The position numbers and the translations under genes were made by a program. From JBCCMA01 sp045107005 (lineage in GTDB: Bacteria > Pseudomonadota > Gammaproteobacteria > Steroidobacterales > JBCCMA01), in the NCBI GenBank assembly GCA_045107005.1, contig JBGCFP010000057.1, forward strand, positions 1-51,129: a DNA stretch of 51,129 nucleotides. Reading direction: 5' to 3'. How positions within the stretch are numbered: position 1 is the first letter of the stretch; each line of letters opens with the position of its first letter. Under the pieces are notes generated by a model. The model did no database searches and was not told the DNA's origin. It saw nothing but the letters and a program-made list of their open reading frames with translations. Positions 24,577 to 31,833 of the stretch are shown piece by piece.

Positions 24577-24675
24577 GCGTGAACGGCGCCAGCACAAAAG
24601 TAACGGTGGACCCATAATGATACGTGAGTTGAAAACCATTGCTATCCATCGTGCAATCCGTGGGATAATCCAGCC
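24577..24675. promoter_or_regulatory. divergent intergenic region prmB / SCO gene
   Basis: 99 bp between two divergent starts, so it must hold both promoters. On the plus strand TTGCTA (24639-24644) and GATAAT (24664-24669) are 19 bp apart. The predicted transcript would begin almost at ATG 24676, implying a leaderless message if used. No clear minus-strand promoter was found. Confidence 0.3.
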
Positions 24676-25287
24676 ATGATGAATGCCGCCCGAAAACCTT
24701 TGTTGGCCCTCGCGGCCGGGCTCGCGCTGGCAGCGGGCGTCGGGCTGGCGCTTGTACAAAAGAACAGCGCCGCACCGGAACTGACTGCGACCGTCTTTGA
24801 CACACCGCGGCCGCTGGTCGCGTTCGAGTTACTCGGGACGCAAGGGCAAGCGATTACCACCGACGATTTGAAGGGCGAATGGTCGTGGCTGTTTTTTGGC
24901 TTCACCACCTGTCCGGATGTTTGCCCCGCGACACTGGGCATCCTCAATCGCGCGGTGGAACAGATCGACCCGGCGCTGCGACCCAAGGTCTATTTGATCT
25001 CTGTGGATCCGGAACGCGATACGCCCGCAAGGCTAGGTCAGTATGTGCGCCATTTTAACGCGGGTTTTGATGCACTGACCGGCCCGCTTGAGGCCATTGA
25101 GACTCTGGCCGCGTCGCTGTACGCCACCTTTACAAAAGTACCGCTCGATAACGGGGATTACACGATGGATCACTTTGCCGGTTTGTACCTGGTGAACGAC
25201 AAGGCGCAGGTGGTGGCGATTAGCACCACGCCGCACGTCGCCACGCAACTTGCCGCGGACTACCAAACCTTGCGCGGTGCGCACTGA
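24676..25287 (+). CDS. SCO1/SenC-family copper chaperone
   Basis: 203 residues. An N-terminal membrane anchor (about 7-27) is followed by a thioredoxin-like periplasmic domain. The copper ligands are present: C79 and C83 in TTCPDVCP and H166 in MDHFAGLYL. SCO proteins deliver copper to, or reduce, the CuA site of cytochrome c oxidase, so an aa3-type oxidase is expected elsewhere. The stop overlaps the next start as TGATG, coupling it to a second copper chaperone. Confidence 0.92.
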   Translation: MMNAARKPLLALAAGLALAAGVGLALVQKNSAAPELTATVFDTPRPLVAFELLGTQGQAITTDDLKGEWSWLFFGFTTCPDVCPATLGILNRAVEQIDPALRPKVYLISVDPERDTPARLGQYVRHFNAGFDALTGPLEAIETLAASLYATFTKVPLDNGDYTMDHFAGLYLVNDKAQVVAISTTPHVATQLAADYQTLRGAH

Positions 25288-25715
25288 TGGCGCGGTTATC
25301 TCCTGCGCCGCTGATCTGCGCGCTGATCGCTTGCACGGGTTGCTCGGCGCCCGAAACCGACGTACGCGTCAGCGCGCTGACGCTGAACGACGCGCCGCCG
25401 ACCGCCGCCATGCGCGCCGGCTACCTGACGCTGACAAACCCTGGTGATCAGCCGCGACGGTTGGTGAGCGTTGCGAGCAACGGCTTCGGCCTGGCGGAAA
25501 TTCATCGCACCGAAACGGTGGACGGCGTAGCGCGCATGCGCGAAATCAAAGATCTGACTATCGCACCCGGACAGACCTTGAATTTTGAACCGTTCGGGCG
25601 ACACGTCATGTTGATGCGCCCCTCCGCCCCAAAAACGCCTGATGAAGACGTCACCGTTACGCTGTGCTTCGACAACGAGCAGTGTGTCGTCGCCAGTGCC
25701 GAGCGCACACCGTGA
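25287..25715 (+). CDS. PCu(A)C periplasmic copper chaperone (lipoprotein)
   Basis: 142 residues with a leader ending in a lipobox LIAC (C16), so probably a lipoprotein. The copper motif has exact family spacing: H73, ten residues, M84, twenty-one residues, H106-x-M108 (GRHVMLM). The residue after H73 is Arg rather than the usual Met. PCu(A)C hands Cu(I) to SCO or directly to oxidase subunit II, agreeing with the coupled upstream gene. Its stop overlaps the psd start (GTGA). Confidence 0.9.
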   Translation: MARLSPAPLICALIACTGCSAPETDVRVSALTLNDAPPTAAMRAGYLTLTNPGDQPRRLVSVASNGFGLAEIHRTETVDGVARMREIKDLTIAPGQTLNFEPFGRHVMLMRPSAPKTPDEDVTVTLCFDNEQCVVASAERTP

Positions 25716-26557
25716 GCTGGTGGAGCACGACGCAGGCGCTGCTGCCGCAGCACGCGATTTCTCGCGTCGTCGGGGCCATCTCTCGGGTTCACTACCCACC
25801 GTTCAAAAACTGGTTGAACAACTGGTTTGCGGGCGCCTACAACGTTGATCTGTCCGACGCGACGCACACGTCACCAACCGACTACGACAGTTTCAACGCC
25901 ATGTTTACCCGCCACCTGAAACCCGGTGCCCGCGAACTGCACGGGGACGAATCCACCGTTATCAGCCCGGTCGACGGCACACTCAGCGAATTCGGCCGCA
26001 TTGACGATAACCGCCTGCTGCAGGCTAAAGGACGCACCTTTACGCTCGATGCCCTGCTCGGCTCCGGGGCGTTGGCCGATCGCTTTCGCAACGGTCATTT
26101 TGCGACGATTTATCTGGCGCCCTATAACTACCATCGCATTCACATGCCCACCGCCGGGCGAGTGCTCGACATGACGCTGGTGCCGGGGCGTCTGTTCAGT
26201 GTCAACACCGCCACGGCGGCAGACGTCGACAACCTGTTCGCGCGCAATGAACGTGTGGTCACGACCATCGACAGTGCGTACGGCGCGTTTGCGCTGGTGG
26301 CAGTCGGCGCACTTAACGTCGGAAGCATCGCCACACACTGGCACGGCATTGTCACGCCACCGAAAGGACGCGGCGTGCAGCGCTGGCACTACGACGCGGC
26401 GGAGTCGGCGCCGCGTGGCGCGCACTGGGGGCATTTCAATATGGGGTCGACGGTAATTCTGGTCTGGCCCAACGACAGTGTCGCTCTGGACGCAACGCTG
26501 ACCGTGGGTCAGACGCTGCGTCTTGGAGATGCTTTGGGGCGCTGGTCCAACGCGTAG
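25712..26557 (+). CDS. psd: phosphatidylserine decarboxylase proenzyme
   Basis: Makes phosphatidylethanolamine at the membrane. The 281-residue proenzyme shows the D88 (SPVDG), H144 (YHRIHMP) and S246 triad. Self-cleavage is expected between G245 and S246 in NMGSTVIL, leaving a pyruvoyl group on S246. The start is GTG 25712, overlapping the copper chaperone stop. Translational coupling of psd with oxidase-assembly genes is unusual. It converges with msrC, two bases away. Confidence 0.95.
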   Translation: MSWWSTTQALLPQHAISRVVGAISRVHYPPFKNWLNNWFAGAYNVDLSDATHTSPTDYDSFNAMFTRHLKPGARELHGDESTVISPVDGTLSEFGRIDDNRLLQAKGRTFTLDALLGSGALADRFRNGHFATIYLAPYNYHRIHMPTAGRVLDMTLVPGRLFSVNTATAADVDNLFARNERVVTTIDSAYGAFALVAVGALNVGSIATHWHGIVTPPKGRGVQRWHYDAAESAPRGAHWGHFNMGSTVILVWPNDSVALDATLTVGQTLRLGDALGRWSNA

Positions 26558-26559
26558 CG

Positions 26560-27051
26560 CTACGCCTTGCGCGTTTGGGTGTAGAGCGCGGCGAGCGCTT
26601 CAAATCCTTCCTGATCCACGGCGGTGAATCGGGCCATTTTGGGACTATCGATATCAAGCACACCGTACACGCCGGTGTCATCGACCAACGGCACCACGAT
26701 CTCCGACTGCGAGGCGGCATCGCAGGCGATGTGCCCGTCGAACTGGTGCACGTCAGCAACGCGCAACGTTTCGTTGTTGGCGGCGCTGGTGCCGCACACG
26801 CCACTCCCCATGGGAATTTCGACGCACGCGGGCTGACCTTGAAACGGGCCGACGATCAGCGTGTCGCCATGCAGAAAATAAAATCCGGCCCAGTTCAGAT
26901 CGGCGACGTTGTTGAAAATCAGCGCGCTGAGATTCGCCGCATTGGCGACGGCGTTGCTTTGGCCTTCCAGCAGCGCATGAGCCTGGCGCCACAGCGTTGC
27001 GTAGGGATGCTCGGCAGCAAGGGGAAGAGCGTGGGCGGTATCGTTGTTCAT
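26560..27051 (-). CDS. msrC: free methionine-(R)-sulfoxide reductase
   Basis: GAF-fold enzyme that reduces free Met-R-O. All three catalytic or resolving cysteines of the family are present with the E. coli spacing (10 and 24): C76 (QPACVEIP), C86 (GSGVCG) and C110 (HIACD). 163 residues, cytoplasmic. It lies 23 nt after epmA on the same strand, so may be the last gene of efp-epmA-msrC. Confidence 0.93.
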   Translation of the reverse strand: MNNDTAHALPLAAEHPYATLWRQAHALLEGQSNAVANAANLSALIFNNVADLNWAGFYFLHGDTLIVGPFQGQPACVEIPMGSGVCGTSAANNETLRVADVHQFDGHIACDAASQSEIVVPLVDDTGVYGVLDIDSPKMARFTAVDQEGFEALAALYTQTRKA

Positions 27052-27074
27052 GTCGCTTCCTGGGTGACGCCGGA

Positions 27075-28016
27075 TCAGGCGTGATCAAAATCGAACGCGA
27101 TGGTCTCGCGAATGTGCGCCGTATCCGTCGCCAGCATGACCAGACGATCAACGCCAACGGCGACGCCCGCGCATTCCGGCAGCCCGAATTCCAGCGCGCT
27201 CAGGAACGCCTCGTCAAGCGTACAGGTTGGCTTGCCCAGGCGCTGTCGCGTCGCGTTATCGCTCGCAAAACGCGCGCGTTGTTCGCCAGCATCGCGCAGT
27301 TCGTAGAAGCCGTTGGCTAACTCCAGCGCCCCCACGTAGGCCTCGAATCGGCGCGCCACGCGCGCATCGTCCGGATTTATGGCCGCCAAAACCGCCTGAG
27401 TCGCCGGGTAATCGTAAACAAACGTGATCTGATGGGCTGGGAAAGACGGCGCGACCGCCACACAAAACAACAGGTCGAGCAAATCGTCGCGCGTCAGTTC
27501 CGTCTCTGGAAGCGGCATATGGCGGGCGACGGCAGCGGCCAGATCGGTCTGTGAAATGGCAAACACGTCGACCTGTGCAAAACCCGACACGGCTTGTGCG
27601 TAACTCAGCCGCTGTGGCGGTGCGTTAAGCGAATCGAGCAACGCGCCCAGCAACGCCGCCACTTCATCCATCAGCTGGTGCTCGCTCAAGCCCAGCCGAT
27701 ACCATTCGAGCAGCGTGAACTCGCTGTTGTGCTGCACACCTTGTTCACCGCGCCGAAAGACCGGGCCCAACTCGTAGATATCACCGCTCCCGGAAGCCAG
27801 CAATCGCTTGTGCGCCAGCTCCGGAGACGTGCGCAAAAAACGCGGCGGATCGCTGACCGCAAAACTGTCTATCTGTGGCGTGGGGATCGCGTGGCGCGAC
27901 AGCACCGGTGTCTGGACTTCCAGTACCTCACGATCCGCAAAGAAGCGGCGTATGCGCGCGATCAACTGAGCACGCGCCAGCAACGTGTCGCGCGTCGCGG
28001 TCGGGCGAAACGCCAC
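27075..28016 (-). CDS. epmA: elongation factor P lysine ligase (EF-P (R)-beta-lysylation)
   Basis: Class II LysRS paralogue lacking the anticodon-binding domain; 313 residues. It attaches (R)-beta-lysine to EF-P. Motifs include the motif 2 region RTSPELAHKRLL..YELGPVFR, HNSEFTLLEWY, ELANGFYELRD and the motif 3 region GVAVGVDRLVML. The GTG start overlaps the efp stop as TAGTG, so enzyme and substrate are translated together. EpmB (the lysine aminomutase that supplies beta-lysine) is not in this window. Confidence 0.95.
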   Translation of the reverse strand: MAFRPTATRDTLLARAQLIARIRRFFADREVLEVQTPVLSRHAIPTPQIDSFAVSDPPRFLRTSPELAHKRLLASGSGDIYELGPVFRRGEQGVQHNSEFTLLEWYRLGLSEHQLMDEVAALLGALLDSLNAPPQRLSYAQAVSGFAQVDVFAISQTDLAAAVARHMPLPETELTRDDLLDLLFCVAVAPSFPAHQITFVYDYPATQAVLAAINPDDARVARRFEAYVGALELANGFYELRDAGEQRARFASDNATRQRLGKPTCTLDEAFLSALEFGLPECAGVAVGVDRLVMLATDTAHIRETIAFDFDHA

Positions 28017-28585
28017 TACTCCTTGACGCGAGAGACGTACTCGCCCGAGCGCGTGTCGACCTTAATGACCTCACCCTCTTCGACAAACAACGGCACACGC
28101 ACACTGGCGCCGGTTTCCAGCTCCGCGGGCTTGACGCCGCCTTGAGCAGTGTCGCCTTTGAGCCCCGGGTCGGTACGGCTGATGCGCAGCTCGACAAAGT
28201 TCGGCGGTGCCACCAGAAGCGGCGAGTTATTCCACAGCGTAACCATGCAAATGTCTTCTTCTTTCAGCCACTTGGATGAATCTGCGACGGCATTGGCATC
28301 GGCGGCGTACTGCTCAAAGGTGTCCGGCACCATAAAGTGCCAGAACTCTCCGTCGCTATACAGATATTGCATATCCGTTTCCATAACGTCGGCCGCTTCG
28401 ACCGACTCGCCGGATTTAAAGGTCTTGTCGACCACACGGCCGGTTTTCAGGTTACGAATACGCACGCGACTGAACGCCTGACCTTTGCCCGGTTTCACGA
28501 ACTCGTTCTCAACAATGGTGCACGGATCGTTATCCAGGATTATTTTGAGACCCGACTTGAATTCGTTAGTGCTGTAAGTAGCCAT
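28016..28585 (-). CDS. efp: elongation factor P
   Basis: Relieves ribosome stalling at polyproline. 189 residues in three beta-barrel domains. The loop VKPGKGQAF carries K34, the residue lysylated by EpmA. ATG 28585 gives the usual N-terminus MATYSTNEFKSG. It overlaps epmA by one base. Confidence 0.97.
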   Translation of the reverse strand: MATYSTNEFKSGLKIILDNDPCTIVENEFVKPGKGQAFSRVRIRNLKTGRVVDKTFKSGESVEAADVMETDMQYLYSDGEFWHFMVPDTFEQYAADANAVADSSKWLKEEDICMVTLWNNSPLLVAPPNFVELRISRTDPGLKGDTAQGGVKPAELETGASVRVPLFVEEGEVIKVDTRSGEYVSRVKE

Positions 28586-28695
28586 AGTGTTCTTGAAACC
28601 CGTGGTAACGCAACGCGACAGCGCGCTATGATACACGGGGCGACCAGACCGGGTAAGTCCAGACCACCGATGCGATTTTCTGCAGGAGCATTACT
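28586..28695. promoter_or_regulatory. divergent intergenic region efp / FimX-like gene
   Basis: 110 bp between divergent starts. A TATGATA core near 28630 reads as a possible -10 on both strands (TATGAT plus, TATCAT minus) but neither -35 is good. AGGAG at 28684-28688 is the ribosome site of the plus-strand gene. Confidence 0.3.
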
Positions 28696-30753
28696 TTGAA
28701 GCAGCACGTTTCCGTTGACGTGATCGTTCTCTCCGCCGAGCGCGATCATTGCGAAGCGATCAGCCAGACATTGCGCAATGCGGGTATCGCCGCGCACTGC
28801 CACTGGCACGCCGACCTCGGAGAACTCGACCAGGCGCTGGCGCAGGGCAGCGTGCAGCTGATTTTCCAGTTCGTCACCGAGCAGGACTCGCCCGACATTG
28901 GCACGCTGACGGCCGCGCGCGACGTTCAGGCCGCTTCCGTTCCGGTGATTGTTGTCGCCGACCTGGTCAATGACGACACGATTTGCCACGCGCTGACACA
29001 CGGTGCGCAGGATCTGGTCAGTCTCGAGACTCCCAAACGCATTCAGGCGGTGACGCTGCGCGAACTCAATCATTATCGCCAGGCTACGGCGCTGGCTTCA
29101 ATGCAGAACTCGGCCGCACAACTTGAGGAGCAGGTAGCTTCACTGGTGAACGAATCGGCGGATGCCATCATGCTGGTTCAGGAGGGCATCGTTGTCAGCG
29201 TGAATCCGGCCTGGCTTGCTTTGCTCGGTTACGCCGACGACGAAGACCTGATGGGCACCCCCGCCATGGACGTGTTTCACGAAGACAGTCACATTGCGGT
29301 CAAAGGCGCGATGGTTGCGACCAGCAACCAGCAGTGGGCTGGCCACACTCTGAAAGTCAAAGCCGTCGGCAGCGATGCGGCTCAGGTGCCGGTGGAAGTG
29401 GCTCTGGAACTCGCCGTGTTTGACGACGAGCCCTGCGTGCGAATTGTGCTTGAGCGCGACATCAGCCGCGACGACGAGCGCCCGCGCGAACTGGTCGAGA
29501 GCACCGAACGTCATCCGTTGACCGGTTTCTTCCGGCGTCAACGATTTCTCAACGAAATGGAAAAACAGCTCGAAGCGCCGTCGCGCGGTGGCTTGTGGGT
29601 GCTCGCCTACGTCAAGCCCGATTCCATTGCCGAGCTGCGTGAACAAATCGGCCCGCTCTCGAGCGACGACTTGCTCCTGGAGTTCGCGCGCATCCTGCAG
29701 GATCAGGCGCGACAAAATGACATTTACGGTCAGTTTGGCGGCGATCTGTTTATGGTGCTGATGCCACGCGGTACCGCACGCGACGCGCTGGCGTGGGCCG
29801 AAAACCTGCGCCAGACGGTGTCGCGGAAAGTGTTTGAAGTCGCCGACAAATCGTTGTCCGCCACGTGCACCGTTGGCCTGGCCCGCTTCAACAGCGACAG
29901 CGAAGAACTCTCCGACCTGATTCTCAAAGCGCAAAAGGCGTATCTGACCGGCGTCAAAGCGGGCGGCAACCGCTGCGTGCTCCCCGACATGGCGGATGAG
30001 GACGAAGGCCATCGCAAGGGCGACACGGTTTACATCAAGAAAATTAAGGGCGCGCTGATGCAAGACAACTTCCGTCTTGTATTCCAACCAGTCGCCAGTC
30101 TGAGCGGACGCAGCCAGCAGATGTTCGATGTCCTGCTGCGCATGATGGACGGCGGGCGCGAGATCATGCCCAGTGTGTTTCTGCCGCCCGCCAAGCGAGC
30201 CGGCATGATGAAATCGGTGGACCGCTGGGTGATCATGAACGCGCTGAAGTTCTGCGCCGAGCACCAACCTGCCGGGCTGTTCATTCGACTGTCGACTGAG
30301 TCAGTGTTGGACCTGACGCTGGCCGAATGGATCGGACAACAGGTTGCCGAAAGCGCGGTCAAACCCGGGTCGCTGATTTTTCAAATTACCGAATCCGATA
30401 TCGAGGCGCGCCTGCTTGACGCCAAGAATCTTGCCACCGCGCTCAAAGCCCACGGCTGCCAGGTGGCTCTTGAGCATTTCGGCGTTACCCAGCAACCGCT
30501 GCGTACGCTGGAACACGTACCGCTGGACTACCTGAAAATCGACGGTTCGCTAATGGAAGGCATTTCTGCCGACAAAGCGATGCAGGGCACCGTGCGCGAG
30601 TACATTGACGTCGCCAAAGACAAAAACATTGCCACCGTCGCAGAGCGGGTCGAAGACGCCAACACCATGGCGGTGCTTTGGCAGCTCGGCATCGAGTACA
30701 TTCAGGGGTTCTACGTTCAAGGACCCGAAGAAATCGTTCTCGAAAGCGCTTAG
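28696..30753 (+). CDS. FimX-like protein: receiver-like, PAS, degenerate GGDEF and EAL domains
   Basis: 685 residues. A receiver-like fold (1-125) lacks a phospho-acceptor Asp. A PAS domain follows (about 150-255). The GGDEF domain (about 275-430) has GGDLF at 348-352. The EAL domain (about 445-680) has DVL at 478-480 instead of EAL, IRLS for the metal-binding INxS, and EHFG at 592-595 for DDFG; other ligands (E566, K614, E650, Q670) remain. It should neither make nor cleave c-di-GMP but may bind it, as FimX of Pseudomonas does to control type IV pili. The FimV gene nearby supports that role. TTG start, justified by AGGAG seven nt upstream and absence of an ATG. Confidence 0.85.
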   Translation: MKQHVSVDVIVLSAERDHCEAISQTLRNAGIAAHCHWHADLGELDQALAQGSVQLIFQFVTEQDSPDIGTLTAARDVQAASVPVIVVADLVNDDTICHALTHGAQDLVSLETPKRIQAVTLRELNHYRQATALASMQNSAAQLEEQVASLVNESADAIMLVQEGIVVSVNPAWLALLGYADDEDLMGTPAMDVFHEDSHIAVKGAMVATSNQQWAGHTLKVKAVGSDAAQVPVEVALELAVFDDEPCVRIVLERDISRDDERPRELVESTERHPLTGFFRRQRFLNEMEKQLEAPSRGGLWVLAYVKPDSIAELREQIGPLSSDDLLLEFARILQDQARQNDIYGQFGGDLFMVLMPRGTARDALAWAENLRQTVSRKVFEVADKSLSATCTVGLARFNSDSEELSDLILKAQKAYLTGVKAGGNRCVLPDMADEDEGHRKGDTVYIKKIKGALMQDNFRLVFQPVASLSGRSQQMFDVLLRMMDGGREIMPSVFLPPAKRAGMMKSVDRWVIMNALKFCAEHQPAGLFIRLSTESVLDLTLAEWIGQQVAESAVKPGSLIFQITESDIEARLLDAKNLATALKAHGCQVALEHFGVTQQPLRTLEHVPLDYLKIDGSLMEGISADKAMQGTVREYIDVAKDKNIATVAERVEDANTMAVLWQLGIEYIQGFYVQGPEEIVLESA

Positions 30754-30759
30754 CAAGCG

Positions 30760-31650
30760 TTACTGAATCGGCGAAGCCTTGCGACGCAGCGCCTCAATGC
30801 GCACGTCGAGCGGCGGATGCGTGGCGAACAACTGCGCGACACCTCGTCTCAAACCGCTCGATATGCCGAATGCCGACAGGGATTCGGGCAGATCTTCGCT
30901 CGGCGCTCCGCCTTTCAGTCGCTCCAGCGCACCGACCATGTTTTGCGTACCGGCAAGCTTGGCACCACCTTCGTCGGCACGAAATTCACGATAGCGAGAA
31001 AACCACGCGACGATCATGCTGGCGAGGAAGCCCAGCACCACTTGCGCCACCATGCTCGACAGAAAGTACCCCATGCCCATCCGGCCGCTGGACTGGCCGC
31101 GGCTGAGCGCACTGTCGACCAACATGCCGACAATGCGTGAAAAGAAGATCACAAACGTATTGACCACCCCTTGCACCAACGTCAGCGTCACCATGTCGCC
31201 GTTGGCCACGTGGCTAATCTCATGCCCGATAACCGCTTCCGCTTCGCTGCGACTCATGCTGTTGAGTAAGCCGGTGCTGACGGCCACCAGCGCGGCGTTC
31301 TTGCGCGCGCCGGTCGCGAACGCGTTGACCGTACTCGAGTTGTAGATCGCCACTTCCGGCATCGTAATACCGGCGGCGTCGCTGTGACGTTGCACTGTCT
31401 GGAGCATCCAGCGCTCGGTCTCGTTGGTGGGGGTCTCAATAACCTGCGCCCCGACACTGCGTTTTGCCAGCTTCTTTGACATAAGGAGCGAAATGATCGA
31501 TCCGCTCATGCCGAAGATTGCCGACATAATGAGCAAACCATTGAGATTTCCGGGCCCCATGGACTGTTCGAGGCCAAAAATTCGCGAAAAAATCGAAAGG
31601 ACTATCAGAACCGCGACATTCGTCGCAGCAAAGAGGGCAACACGTAACAT
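30760..31650 (-). CDS. htpX: membrane zinc metalloprotease HtpX
   Basis: 296-residue inner-membrane protease for quality control of damaged membrane proteins. It has four hydrophobic segments (about 4-24, 35-57, 155-180, 190-215) and zinc motif H143-EIS-H147 in VIGHEISHVANGD. The third ligand Glu lies in SRYREFRADEGGAKL. It converges with the FimX-like gene. The 5' region contains a long hairpin (31672-31706). Confidence 0.95.
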   Translation of the reverse strand: MLRVALFAATNVAVLIVLSIFSRIFGLEQSMGPGNLNGLLIMSAIFGMSGSIISLLMSKKLAKRSVGAQVIETPTNETERWMLQTVQRHSDAAGITMPEVAIYNSSTVNAFATGARKNAALVAVSTGLLNSMSRSEAEAVIGHEISHVANGDMVTLTLVQGVVNTFVIFFSRIVGMLVDSALSRGQSSGRMGMGYFLSSMVAQVVLGFLASMIVAWFSRYREFRADEGGAKLAGTQNMVGALERLKGGAPSEDLPESLSAFGISSGLRRGVAQLFATHPPLDVRIEALRRKASPIQ

Positions 31651-31671
31651 AAGCTCTCCGGGGTAACAGGT

Positions 31672-31706
31672 GTTTGTCTAAGTGGCGAGTTGCCACCGTG
31701 ACAAAC
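31672..31706 (-). promoter_or_regulatory. long hairpin/dyad in the htpX leader
   Basis: Nested inverted repeat: outer arms GTTTGTC (31672-31678) and GACAAAC (31700-31706), a 3-nt internal bulge on each side, inner arms GTGGC and GCCAC, and a 5-nt loop. It ends 21 nt before the htpX ATG, just upstream of the GGAG ribosome site. It could be a dyad operator or a structured 5' leader. Confidence 0.5.
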
Positions 31707-31833
31707 TCATGAGATTGTAAACAAAGGTCTTTTTTCGCATGACAAGGTTATTTCCTGCAGTTTCAGTGGAATCATGTCAGTGGGATGCGCAGCGCGCTGT
31801 CCCGGGACACGTTGACACACGGAGATGAAACAG

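Noticed and set aside
24577..24759. Upstream extension of prmB beginning with MYKRQ, which resembles a known sequencing-adapter artefact peptide
   Set aside because: The DNA there is TTGTACAAGCGCCAG, not the transposase adapter, and it is the antisense of the SCO leader; no adapter contamination.
29140..30267. 375-codon minus-strand open frame inside the FimX-like gene
   Set aside because: Entirely antisense to a gene with clear domains, His/Arg-rich composition without motif; a codon-bias shadow.
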